In this document: piece by piece, positions 42,301 to 50,660 of the stretch
Position numbering within the stretch: position 1 is the stretch's first letter
How the letters are laid out: each line of letters opens with the position of its first letter
Origin: Nocardia higoensis NBRC 100133
Lineage (GTDB): Bacteria > Actinomycetota > Actinomycetes > Mycobacteriales > Mycobacteriaceae
Direction: 5' to 3'
Length of the DNA stretch: 64,000 nt
NCBI RefSeq assembly: GCF_000308595.1
Contig: NZ_BAGA01000058.1
Location: 113,752 to 177,751, forward strand
The notes under the pieces: model-generated
The model's database searches: none
What the model saw: the letters and a program-made list of their open reading frames with translations, nothing else
What the model was told of the DNA's origin: nothing
Translations under genes and position numbers: made by a program

Positions 42301-42758
42301 ACGCCCTGAAGGTGGCGTGTGAGATCGTGCCCGCCGCCCTGCTGGACACCGATACCCGCACCTCGGCCATGTTCGAGGCCTTCGAGCGGCGGCTCACCTG
42401 GCAGAACGACCCCGCCCGGCTCCGGCTGACCACCGGAACCCGCGACCTGCTCGCCGTCGCGCGCCGGGCTTCCCGCCCCGCCTACGACCAGGTCGTCGCC
42501 AGGAACGAGGCACTGGCGGGCATCGACACCAGCGCGCTGCCGTGGATGCTGATGTCGATGCAGTCGCTCCTGCTCGCCGTGGTGGCCCGGCTGACCGCTC
42601 GTGGCCGGATCAAGGGTGCTCCCATCTCACCGGGGCTGCGCGCGGACTGGGCCACGCTGGCGCGATTGTGCCCGTCGATGGTCTGCACGGACCTGCTGAT
42701 CGCCGACGCGCTCGTCACCTACGGCCTGCACCGCGACCTGATCGGAGAGCCGCTGTGA
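39399..42758 (+). CDS. DruH-like large protein (Druantia III-like partner)
   Basis: The protein has 1119 residues, ATG behind GGAGGTAAGGGG. There are no helicase or nuclease motifs. The N-terminal third is helical, with FPALTLTTLIGHAGMYYD, then RYWDSFWEEL and VQAMAVHAGIPVHCLDD, a pattern I associate with the STY4851/ECs_5259 group that includes DruH. The middle is beta-rich and repetitive, possibly Ig-like. The end is helical. Its stop overlaps the start of a DUF1998 helicase as GTGA, so the two are made together, as in type III Druantia (druH-druE). The family call is moderate because it rests on pattern, size and partner. Confidence 0.6.
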   Translation: MAESFLVQQAREMELTRAEDLRRVSLFVELNLDADEIARSAELFAQMVRKYHRSLGPELVVQKFPALTLTTLIGHAGMYYDRNRYWDSFWEELDLARDLEFEKVLREELESLLSKFGLRRFPELDGQYVQAMAVHAGIPVHCLDDLVDVIDEHIAAGRDANGAAVVEWLTEPGMGYRLNRLDVPVRNFLRLGGEVAVDIVDRIIEFAAYFAEHPEAANDLDLDTATTGLPNLLLDALIDRLAQRPLGSGPREPAAVVRTRNPVVAYSSLDQQVVVEVPYPVAAPESPWRVSFDGAAHTVYAERAWGTVEGQAQPATPVPVPRPVRQIVLAHESLAEQVRIPLVDKDDPLLLFDESGRSLSRHLALPRGAIIAVCPHDTALLDTHTQLPMEPVDEQTPVGWSEWRARVYDLTEAGGVRWRRGNLVGPVRQVRAGAAARLELGAPVEGVTTRNGLSVYGERPAVALPATSEPTTWRVRTRRAGTVDWLTDEEWESGDEATELDPFDGVASGLLGMFDVVVSGPLGSDLRHSLFLAEGLDIGYTSEFRKPAADGLTPTSCTVTACPPLSVDTTGMHFAGDVRDAELRVAVGGDVERLSVRPPHIEIRVDGIGGVAQWRTTAAALTIDQLDEHATVAARIPGDVQVDIALVDRDGEVLQLEQPQVVGGNVFQVPTRAFLDTARTAGVSSLLARIDTPDGATHHVTLARVRPPVLCTGVRVADGCLLFDGATGADLAASVWADTAPWREPEHVAIENGRASLPQDLIDAGPLTVEVFVDDPWSVTQVPDRPGEDALSVSQPGWFTDPDPVRTELSRFLSGHGPAPAHSAAVPEVWAALTTLPENAGPMRATLYDALATDPRSALETLAQSTIPQEEHPALLIASGLIERDFASPVRAGAPENPWIGCLLDIADLPAAADDRGSATWQELLARLTDAGGERLRELLSGKVGDPREGIFDRSAAMLHGFDAEQVHALKVACEIVPAALLDTDTRTSAMFEAFERRLTWQNDPARLRLTTGTRDLLAVARRASRPAYDQVVARNEALAGIDTSALPWMLMSMQSLLLAVVARLTARGRIKGAPISPGLRADWATLARLCPSMVCTDLLIADALVTYGLHRDLIGEPL

Positions 42759-45700
42759 CCGACCGGCTGGATCCCCTCGCGGCCGGCGCCGCCATCGAAT
42801 CGAGCTACAAGCGCTACCTGAAAACGCTTGTCGCACCCCGCGATCCGGAACTGGCCGAGGCGTTCGACCGGGAGGTCGACGGCACCGCACTGCTCACCAA
42901 GGGGCCGCTGCTCGAGCTCACCCCGCCGTACGAGCCGGGCGCGTCGCTGCGCGAGCTCGTCGCCGAGGGGGTGCTGCACCCGGATTTCGCCGCGTTCGAC
43001 ACGACCATGGCGCTGGATCGGCCGCTGTACCGGCATCAGGAGACCGCGATCCGCAAGGTCGTCGCCGGACGCAATCTGGTGGTGAGCACCGGTACCGGTT
43101 CGGGTAAGACGGAGAGCTTCCTGCTGCCGATCCTCAACGAGCTGATCGCCGAGAAGGCCGCCGGAACACTCGGCCTGGGGGTGCGGGCGCTGCTGCTGTA
43201 CCCGATGAACGCATTGGCCAACGACCAGCTGAAACGTCTGCGTGAACTGCTGGCCGCCACTCCGGAACTCACCTTCGGCCGCTACACCGGCGAGACGAGG
43301 GACAAGCGCGCCGACGCCGAATCCGGCTACGCGCGAATGTATCCCGGCGTCGAACGCCTGCCCAACGAGCTGCTCAGCCGCGAGGAGATGCGGGCCGCGC
43401 CGCCGCACCTGCTGCTGACCAACTACGCGATGCTCGAGTACCTGCTGCTGCGCCCGCGCGATCTGGATCTGTTCGACGGAAAGCGCGAGGGCACCTGGCG
43501 CTTCATCGTGCTCGACGAAGCCCATGTCTACGACGGCGCGCAGGGCGCCGAAGTGGCGCTGCTGCTGCGCAGGTTGCGCGATCGGGTCGGCGGCGACCGG
43601 CCGCTGCGTTGCATCGCCACCTCGGCGTCGCTGTCGGGCAGCAGCGAGGACCGGCAGGGCATCGAGGCAACGGAATTCGCGGCCAAGCTCTTCGACGCCG
43701 AGTTCGAGTTCGACGCGGGCGATCCCGGCCGCCAGGATCTGGTCACCGCGACCCGGATGCGCCGTCGCGACGAACCCACCTGGACCATCGCCGACGACGA
43801 CCTGTTGCGCCTGGCCGAGCCCGATGCCGATCTCGGGGACATCGGCGATCACGTCCCCTCCGGTGATGTCGCCGAGGCACTGTATGCCGAGCGGCGGATC
43901 GCCGACCTCAAAGCCCACGCGCACGCGGGCCCGATCGAGGTCGACGCCTTGGCCGCGAAGCTGTGGCCCGGCGACGAACAGGGCGCGCGCAAGCTGGAGG
44001 CGCTGGTCGCGCTCGGCTCGAAGGTCGTGGACTCGGGCGGGAATCCGGTGCTCTCGGCCCGGTATCACCAGTTCGTGCGTGCCACCGAGGGCGCCTACGT
44101 CAGCTTCGCCGACGACGGCCCACGGGTGTTCCTCAGCCGTCACGAGATCGACCCGCGGACCGGGCGCGCGGTGTTCGAGTTCGGCACCTGCCAGCGCTGC
44201 GGCGCCGTGCATCTGGCCGGGGAACGGATCGTCGAGGAAGGCGGATCGTTCTTCCGGCCCGCCACCAAGGACACCGCCGTGCGCTGGCTGGTGCTGACCG
44301 ATCGGGCCTCCGGCGAGGTGGTCGACGAGGACGAGACGACGCTGGCCGACGAGGGAGACAATCCCGGCGAGACCGGAGCGCAGACCCTGTGCACCGGCTG
44401 TGGCGCCCTGGGGTCGCCCTGCCCGCGGGACTGTCCGGGCGGACCGGAGCTGCCGGTGCGCGAGCATCGCGGCGCCCGGCGGGTGATGAGCACCTGCACC
44501 GAATGCGGGGCGCTCGCCAAACAGGTCATCCGGCGCCTGCGTACCGACGTCAACGCCGCGCCCGCGGTCATCGCGACCGCCCTCTACCAGCATCTTCCCG
44601 CTGCCGAGGGTGAGGAGGCCGACCAGGTCGGGGGCGGCAGGAAGCTGCTGATGTTCTCCGACTCCCGGCAGGCGGCGGCCTTCGCGGCGCCGTATCTGTC
44701 GAGCACCTACGGCAGCATGCTCACCCGCCGCTACCTCACCGAGGCGCTGTTCGATCCGCGCAATGCCGGTGAGCCGCTGTCGGTGGAGGACCTCGCCGCC
44801 GAGGTGAAGCGGGTCGCCGAACAGGCCGGGCACTTCGACGAGGACGCCACGCGGTCGAAGAAGCTGCGCGAGGTGAACCCGTGGGTGATGGCCGAGCTCA
44901 TGTCGATGGATCAGCGCCAGTCGCTCGAGGGGCTCGGCGTCTTGGCGGTGTCGCTGATGCGCACCAGGAAAACACCCCTGCCCGCGGGACTCACCCGGCT
45001 GGGGCTCACCGAGGACGAGCTGTGGGGCCTGTTCGCGGAGCTGGTGAAAACCGTTCGGTTGCAAGGAGTCCTGACCTTGCTTCCCGATGTCGACATCACC
45101 CATCCGCTGTTCGAACCGCGCAACGCCCGCATCCGCATGCGCTCGGCGGATTCCGACCGGCGTAAGCGCATCATCAGCTGGCGACCCGGCGGCAAGCCGG
45201 GCACGATCAACAACCGGATCCTGTTGGTGCGCAAAGTGCTCGCCGCGCTGGGCTCGGCCGCGCCGGCGGACAAGGTGCTCGACGCCTGCTGGGATTTCCT
45301 GAATGCCGCCGGCTATTTCGAGGCCGAACAGGATCGCGGCGCAGGCGTCGTCTACCAGCTCTCCCACGAGAAGCTGCGGCTGCAGCCGGGCTCGGATCGC
45401 AGCTGGTACCGCTGCGGGATCTGCCGCAGGCTCACCATCAACGACATTCGCGGCGTCTGCCCGCACGGCACCTGCACCGGCGCGCTCACCCCCTACGAGG
45501 TGCCCTCGCTCGAGCAGGACACCAACCATTACCGCACGCTCTACCGCACCCTGGCGAAAGTGCCGCTGACCGCGCAGGAGCACACCGCGCAGTGGGCGGC
45601 GAGCGAGGCAGCCACCGTGCAACGCGAGTTCATCGCCGGTGAGGTCAATGTGCTCTCCTGCTCGACGACCTTCGAGCTCGGTGTGGACGTCGGCGAACTG

Positions 45701-47671
45701 CAGGCCGTGATGCTGCGCAATATGCCGCCCAAGACCGCCAATTACGTCCAGCGCGCCGGCCGGGCCGGACGCCGCGCGGCGTCGGCGGCGCTGGTCGTCA
45801 CCTACGCCAATCGCAGTTCCCACGACCTGTCGAAGTTCGCGAATCCGGCCGCCATGATCGCCGGCGTCATGCGGATCCCGTGGATTCCCATCGACAATGC
45901 GCGCATCGGCCGCAGGCACGCGCATTCCATCGCACTGGCCGCCTACTTCCGGGCCCGATACGACACGGACGGATCCGAATGGCGGCATGCCGGGCCGTTC
46001 TTCGAGCCCGGCGACAGCGGTGAATCCGCGGCCGCCGGGGTGCGCGAATTCCTGACCCCGGTGCCGGAGCGGGTGCGGCGATCGTTGCGCGCGGTGCTCC
46101 CGGCCGGCACGGCCGCCGAGATCGGCGTGGACGACGACAGCTGGGTCGAGGAACTGTGCAAGACCCTGGCGGTGGCCGAACTCGACATCACCAATGACAT
46201 CGCGGTTTTCGACGCGTTGATCGAGGAGGCGGTCGAGGCCGGGAAGCTGTCGTTCGGCGGCAAATTGCAGAAGACCCTGCGCACGATCCGGGAACGTCAG
46301 CTGCTCGGCTACCTGGCGAACAAGAACGTGCTGCCCAAGTACGGCTTCCCCGTCGACACCGTCGAACTGCGGACCGCGCACTGTGACAGCGAGGTGGGCG
46401 CGAAGCTGGAGCTCTCGCGTGATCTCGGCCAGGCGATCTTCGACTACGCGCCCGGCAATCAGGTCGTGGCGGGCGGCAAGATCTGGACCTCGCGCGGGCT
46501 GCACAAGCTGCCCAAACGCGAACTGGTGGAACTGAAATACCGGGTCTGCCGGGAATGCAAGCACCTGGAATGCGGCCACGAGCTCGATCCGGGCGCACAG
46601 TGCCCGAACTGCCACCAGGATTTCGGCGCGATCCGGCACTGCGTGTTCCCGGAGTTCGGTTTCGTCGCCGAACGACTTCCGCAGGACGTGCGCTCGGAGA
46701 CGCCACGGCGCACCTGGTCCGGAGCCACCTACGTGCAGTCCATCGGAGAGAGCTCGGACGTCTTCCCCTGGCAGTCGGCGGGCGGCGTGCAAGTGCGGGC
46801 CCGCGCGGGCACCAGGGCCAGGATGATGGTGATCGGGGAAGGCGCGGGCTCCGGGTTCGCGTTGTGCCCGTGGTGCGGGTGGGCCGACCCGTTCGTCGCG
46901 AAAGCCTCGACCAGGCACGACCATCCCGTGACGGGCGTGCCCTGTGCGGGCAAGCCGTCGGTGGTGTCGCTGTCGCACAGCTACGAAACCGATGTCGCGG
47001 AGTTCACCTTCTCCGACTTCAGCTACGACAAGGCCTCCGAATCGAAGTGGTTGTCGGTGCTCTACGCCCTGCTCGAAGGCGCCTCGGAGGCATTGGAGAT
47101 CAGCCGCGACGATATCGACGGCACGCTGTCGTGGAGCGCTGACGGCGCCCGCAGCATCGTGCTGTTCGATACGGTCCCGGCCGGCGCGGGCGCGGCCGGG
47201 CAGATCGCCCGGAAACTGGACAAGGTGCTGAAGTTCGCCGCCGACCGGGTGGCGCACTGCGAATGCGGCATCGAGACCTCCTGCTACGGCTGCCTGCGCT
47301 CCTACCGCAACGAGCGCTTCCACCACCAGCTCGCGCGGGCGGGTGCGCTGGAAGTGTTCGCCGGGCTGGAACTGGTGAGCCCGGCCGCCGCGGCCGAACC
47401 GGCGTGGGAAGTGGCGGCCGTCCACGCCACCGAGGCGGTGCGCGCACTGCTCGCCGAACTGGCGCGCCTCGGCGTGCCGGAACCGGAGGTCGACACCGAG
47501 ATCGGGCGGTATTACTGGCCGGTCGACATCGTCTGGCCGGAAGCGAAGGTCGTGGTGGTCCAAGGGGCGGACGACGACCGCGACACCGGCTTGGCGGCCG
47601 ACGGATTCCACGTGGTGCCGATGGAATCCACCAGCGCGGCCGAGCTGGGCGAGCTGCTGTCGGCCCGCTGA
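42755..47671 (+). CDS. DUF1998-type DEAH helicase, DruE-like
   Basis: The protein has 1638 residues with a GTG start overlapping the upstream stop. Motifs are STGTGSGKTESFLLP (about 112), LLYPMNALANDQ, IVLDEAHVYDGAQG (about 253), ATSASLSGSSED, then CSTTFELGVDVGEL and NYVQRAGRAGRRAAS (about 1000). Several zinc-ribbon pairs follow: FGTCQRCGAVH, LCTGCGALGSPC, CTECGALAK, CRECKHLECGHELDPGAQC. The DUF1998 domain near the end has CECGIETSCYGCLRSYRN. Paired with the large upstream protein this resembles the type III Druantia helicase DruE. It is also a diverged paralogue of the helicase at 1-3220. Likely a DNA translocase in phage defence. Confidence 0.82.
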   Translation: MTDRLDPLAAGAAIESSYKRYLKTLVAPRDPELAEAFDREVDGTALLTKGPLLELTPPYEPGASLRELVAEGVLHPDFAAFDTTMALDRPLYRHQETAIRKVVAGRNLVVSTGTGSGKTESFLLPILNELIAEKAAGTLGLGVRALLLYPMNALANDQLKRLRELLAATPELTFGRYTGETRDKRADAESGYARMYPGVERLPNELLSREEMRAAPPHLLLTNYAMLEYLLLRPRDLDLFDGKREGTWRFIVLDEAHVYDGAQGAEVALLLRRLRDRVGGDRPLRCIATSASLSGSSEDRQGIEATEFAAKLFDAEFEFDAGDPGRQDLVTATRMRRRDEPTWTIADDDLLRLAEPDADLGDIGDHVPSGDVAEALYAERRIADLKAHAHAGPIEVDALAAKLWPGDEQGARKLEALVALGSKVVDSGGNPVLSARYHQFVRATEGAYVSFADDGPRVFLSRHEIDPRTGRAVFEFGTCQRCGAVHLAGERIVEEGGSFFRPATKDTAVRWLVLTDRASGEVVDEDETTLADEGDNPGETGAQTLCTGCGALGSPCPRDCPGGPELPVREHRGARRVMSTCTECGALAKQVIRRLRTDVNAAPAVIATALYQHLPAAEGEEADQVGGGRKLLMFSDSRQAAAFAAPYLSSTYGSMLTRRYLTEALFDPRNAGEPLSVEDLAAEVKRVAEQAGHFDEDATRSKKLREVNPWVMAELMSMDQRQSLEGLGVLAVSLMRTRKTPLPAGLTRLGLTEDELWGLFAELVKTVRLQGVLTLLPDVDITHPLFEPRNARIRMRSADSDRRKRIISWRPGGKPGTINNRILLVRKVLAALGSAAPADKVLDACWDFLNAAGYFEAEQDRGAGVVYQLSHEKLRLQPGSDRSWYRCGICRRLTINDIRGVCPHGTCTGALTPYEVPSLEQDTNHYRTLYRTLAKVPLTAQEHTAQWAASEAATVQREFIAGEVNVLSCSTTFELGVDVGELQAVMLRNMPPKTANYVQRAGRAGRRAASAALVVTYANRSSHDLSKFANPAAMIAGVMRIPWIPIDNARIGRRHAHSIALAAYFRARYDTDGSEWRHAGPFFEPGDSGESAAAGVREFLTPVPERVRRSLRAVLPAGTAAEIGVDDDSWVEELCKTLAVAELDITNDIAVFDALIEEAVEAGKLSFGGKLQKTLRTIRERQLLGYLANKNVLPKYGFPVDTVELRTAHCDSEVGAKLELSRDLGQAIFDYAPGNQVVAGGKIWTSRGLHKLPKRELVELKYRVCRECKHLECGHELDPGAQCPNCHQDFGAIRHCVFPEFGFVAERLPQDVRSETPRRTWSGATYVQSIGESSDVFPWQSAGGVQVRARAGTRARMMVIGEGAGSGFALCPWCGWADPFVAKASTRHDHPVTGVPCAGKPSVVSLSHSYETDVAEFTFSDFSYDKASESKWLSVLYALLEGASEALEISRDDIDGTLSWSADGARSIVLFDTVPAGAGAAGQIARKLDKVLKFAADRVAHCECGIETSCYGCLRSYRNERFHHQLARAGALEVFAGLELVSPAAAAEPAWEVAAVHATEAVRALLAELARLGVPEPEVDTEIGRYYWPVDIVWPEAKVVVVQGADDDRDTGLAADGFHVVPMESTSAAELGELLSAR

Positions 47672-47698
47672 CAGCGGCTCACCCGCGCCGCCGCGGCC

Positions 47699-49936
47699 TC
47701 AGCGCAACAGCTCCGAGCGCACACCGGACCAGGTGACGACCAGCTCGTCCCTGGCCCGGCTGGCCGCGACATACAGCAGCGAGCGCTCCCGCTGCCTGGC
47801 GTCGGCCTGCTCCTCCTCGGGCACCTGCGCGGCCATCCTGGCGGGCACGTGCTCGGTGTCGATTCCGGCGAGGACGACACAGCGGAATTCCATGCCCTTG
47901 CCCCGGTGCATGGTCAGCACCTGCACCGCGTCGCCGGTCGCCGGGTCCTTGTCCAGCGCGGCGGCGGGAATGCCGCGCCTGTTCAGTTCCTGCACGAACC
48001 TGTCGCGATCCAGTGCGGCCCTGGTGAGGACGGCGACATCGCCCGGCATGGTGCCGGGCCGGTCGAGCCAGGCGCGGATGTTCTCGGCGACGACCCGGAA
48101 CTGCTCGTCGGGTGAGGCGCATTGGATCAATCGGGGATCGGGGCCGAGCCGGGCGCAGGTGTAGCCCGCGGTGGTCTCCTCGCCCTCCTCGAGATCCCGG
48201 TAGTCGGCCCCTTCCAGGATGCTGACCGCGAAGTGCAGATTCTGGGCCGTGGTCCGGTAGTTCAGGGTCAGCCTGCTGCTGCGGCCACGGATATTGATGC
48301 CGAGCCGCTGCAACACCACCGGCTGGCCGTAGATGCGCTGGTGGGAGTCCTCGGCGATGAACAGGTCGTCCGGTCCCTCCGGCACCAGGGCGCGCAGCAG
48401 CCGCCAATGGGTCGCGTGCAGGTCCTGGGCCTCGTCGACGATGACGTGGTCGGCGAGGTAACGGTCCTCGGATTCGGCCCGCACCCGCAGCACGGCCGCG
48501 GCCACGGCGAGCACTTCCGGGTAACTGAGCCTGCCTGCGGCCCGGCCGAGCTTCCGGTATTCCTCGACCACTCGCCATACCGCGAGGCGCTGTGCCCTGG
48601 ACAGCCGGACGCCGCGCCCGGCGCGCGGCACCCGCGCGTACTGCTCGACCGTGGTGACCTCGTTGCCGAGGATCACCCCCACATACTCCGGCGCGAGGAA
48701 CCCGCTGGTGCGCAGGCGCGGGTCGAGACCGTCGCCCGCCGCCCGGACGGCCTCCGGCCAGCCCTGGTCGTCGCCGACCCGTTTGCGTCGCCTGCCACCC
48801 GAGCCGGGCCCGAGCACCTGTTCGGCGGCCGCCTGGTAGTGGTGATCGGGCGCCTTGCTCACCACGGCCTGCGCCAGACTGTCCACCCCGGCGACGAACA
48901 CGCCCGGATCCCCGAGGTGGGCGGCGATCGGAATCGTCGGATCCAGCGCCCGCAGGTCGGCTTCCATGGTCATGGCCAGCGTCTTGTTGAAGGTCGTCAG
49001 AACGACCCTGGCGTTCGGATCACGGTCGAGCAGGTGCTTCGCCCGGTGCAGCGCCACCACGGTCTTGCCGGTTCCCGCGCCGCCGGACAGCCGGAAGGCG
49101 CCGCGATAGCTCCTCTCCACATACCGGCGCTGATTGGGATGCAGGAAGGTCCGCCATGCCGCGAAGTCACCCTCCTCGATCACCTGGCGCAGCTCGGCAT
49201 TGTCGTCGATCAGCGTGAACTGCATCCTCGTCGCCGGGTGAGCCAGCGCGGCGAGGATCTGCTCGCTCTCGTCGAGGCTCTCGTCGACCGGCGTCTCGGT
49301 GAATCCGAGCGTGTCGCGGATGTCGTCGATCCGGCGACCGACCGCCAGTTCGAGCAGCGCGTTCTGCTGCCAGGCGACCTCGGTGCTCTGCGCGACCGCG
49401 AGCACCTCGTCCTGATCGGCGGCGGCCAGCGCGCTCGCGGCGAGTTCCGGGTCGAGGCCGAGCCGATCGGTCAGATCGACCATCGTGTAGCCGACGTGGC
49501 TGAGATAGCCGACCGGATCGGTCACCGCGAGCCGGGCCAGTTGCCCCGTCGGATCGGGAACCACCGAGCGCTTCTTGCGATCGGACCGCCCGTCGAGCTC
49601 ACCGACGATGCCCTCGAGCACGCCGTTGACCGGGTTCACCCGCAGCGTCGACTTCTCCGCCAGCTTGTTGGCGACATCGTGCTTCCAGGTGCCGAGGTAG
49701 ATGTAGGTGGTGTCGCCTGCCTTGCCGTCGATCCGGAACATGATGGCCCGGTAGTTGCTGTCGACCCGCCCGGTGCGGACCCGCTGATCGGCGGCGCCCT
49801 GGATGGGCTCGATGTGCAGTCCCGGCAGGGTGTCGTCGGCCCTGACCTTCTCGAAGAAGTCGTAGACCTTGTGCTTGATCGACCCGTCGAGCCGCGGCAT
49901 CGACTTGTTGTTCGTGGCCAACACGACCAGCGCCAT
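47699..49936 (-). CDS. UvrD-like SF1 helicase with N-terminal RelE-like domain
   Basis: The protein has 745 residues, ATG behind GAGGAG. Residues about 1-95 have the ParE/RelE toxin-like layout (SIKHKVYDFFEKVRAD, then DSNYRAIMFRIDG and YIYLGTWKHD). The rest is a UvrD/Rep-type helicase: LSGGAGTGKTVVALHRA (about 285), VIVDEAQDLHATHW (about 500), LTLNYRTTAQNLHFA, and a closing RERSLLYVAASRARDELVV. No separate nuclease domain is visible. It converges on the druE-like gene with a 27-base gap and ends the first defence block. RelE-helicase fusions may combine RNA binding or cleavage with unwinding; the activity of the RelE part is not established. Confidence 0.8.
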   Translation of the reverse strand: MALVVLATNNKSMPRLDGSIKHKVYDFFEKVRADDTLPGLHIEPIQGAADQRVRTGRVDSNYRAIMFRIDGKAGDTTYIYLGTWKHDVANKLAEKSTLRVNPVNGVLEGIVGELDGRSDRKKRSVVPDPTGQLARLAVTDPVGYLSHVGYTMVDLTDRLGLDPELAASALAAADQDEVLAVAQSTEVAWQQNALLELAVGRRIDDIRDTLGFTETPVDESLDESEQILAALAHPATRMQFTLIDDNAELRQVIEEGDFAAWRTFLHPNQRRYVERSYRGAFRLSGGAGTGKTVVALHRAKHLLDRDPNARVVLTTFNKTLAMTMEADLRALDPTIPIAAHLGDPGVFVAGVDSLAQAVVSKAPDHHYQAAAEQVLGPGSGGRRRKRVGDDQGWPEAVRAAGDGLDPRLRTSGFLAPEYVGVILGNEVTTVEQYARVPRAGRGVRLSRAQRLAVWRVVEEYRKLGRAAGRLSYPEVLAVAAAVLRVRAESEDRYLADHVIVDEAQDLHATHWRLLRALVPEGPDDLFIAEDSHQRIYGQPVVLQRLGINIRGRSSRLTLNYRTTAQNLHFAVSILEGADYRDLEEGEETTAGYTCARLGPDPRLIQCASPDEQFRVVAENIRAWLDRPGTMPGDVAVLTRAALDRDRFVQELNRRGIPAAALDKDPATGDAVQVLTMHRGKGMEFRCVVLAGIDTEHVPARMAAQVPEEEQADARQRERSLLYVAASRARDELVVTWSGVRSELLR

Positions 49937-50288
49937 CCCCGAAACTCCTCGCCTCTGTCACCCCCGCTCGCGGCCGAACGGCCGCGCCCCCGGTTTCCGT
50001 CGATCCCGAGCATCCCAGGGCCCGGGCGCGCTTTCACATCGGGTCGCCGTCGCGGCCATCGGCGCTCGTCACGGTGACCATGATCTGCGACCGTACCGGG
50101 CGGTGACGCGTCGCCGTGTCGGTCGATCCATCGACATCCCGACCGCGATCGAGCCGGTGATCGGCCACGCGGGACGGCGGGGTGCGATCACAGCCGTCGG
50201 TGCTGTCGATTCGGCGCGGGCTCGATCGTCATCTCTGCGCGAGGGTTGATGCCGGATACTGGATCCGGCCCCGGCGAAGGAGAGACCG
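49937..50288. promoter_or_regulatory. Divergent intergenic region
   Basis: These 352 bases lie between the UvrD-like gene and the YciI-like gene. No coding frame with recognisable content is present. It should hold promoters in both directions. The only clear signal is GAAGGAGAG at 50275-50283, the ribosome site for the gene at 50289. Confidence 0.35.
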
Positions 50289-50660
50289 ATGCGATACGCG
50301 TTCCTGATCCACAACGACGAGCCGGCCGAAGGCGAGATCCCGGCCGAGGCGATCGAGGAGATGCAGCAGGCGTTCGGCACTTACGGGCGCGCGCTGCACG
50401 AGGCCGGGGTGCTGGTCGGCGCGGACATTCTGGCGTGCCAGGAGGCGACGACCACGGTGACTCGGCGCAACGGGTCGTTGCAGGTGCAGGACGGGCCGTT
50501 CGCGGCGACGAAGGAAGCGCTGGCCGGGGTGTTCGTCGTCGACGTGCCCGATCTCGACGCGGCGCTCGGCTGGGCGGAGAAGTGCCCGGCGGCGAGTTAC
50601 GCGATGGTGGAGGTGCGGCCCGTCGCGACCTCGTGTGTCGCCGGGGAATGGACGGCGTGA
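50289..50660 (+). CDS. YciI-like (DGPF) protein
   Basis: The protein has 123 residues starting MRYAFLIHNDEPAEGEIPAE. The signature VQDGPFAATKEALAGVFVVD is the conserved DGPFxExKE segment of YciI-related proteins. In actinomycetes these are encoded directly before an ECF sigma factor of the SigJ/ECF41-like kind, exactly as here, with a 4-base overlap. Their role in that pair is unclear, perhaps sensing. Ribosome site AAGGAGAG. Confidence 0.9.
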   Translation: MRYAFLIHNDEPAEGEIPAEAIEEMQQAFGTYGRALHEAGVLVGADILACQEATTTVTRRNGSLQVQDGPFAATKEALAGVFVVDVPDLDAALGWAEKCPAASYAMVEVRPVATSCVAGEWTA

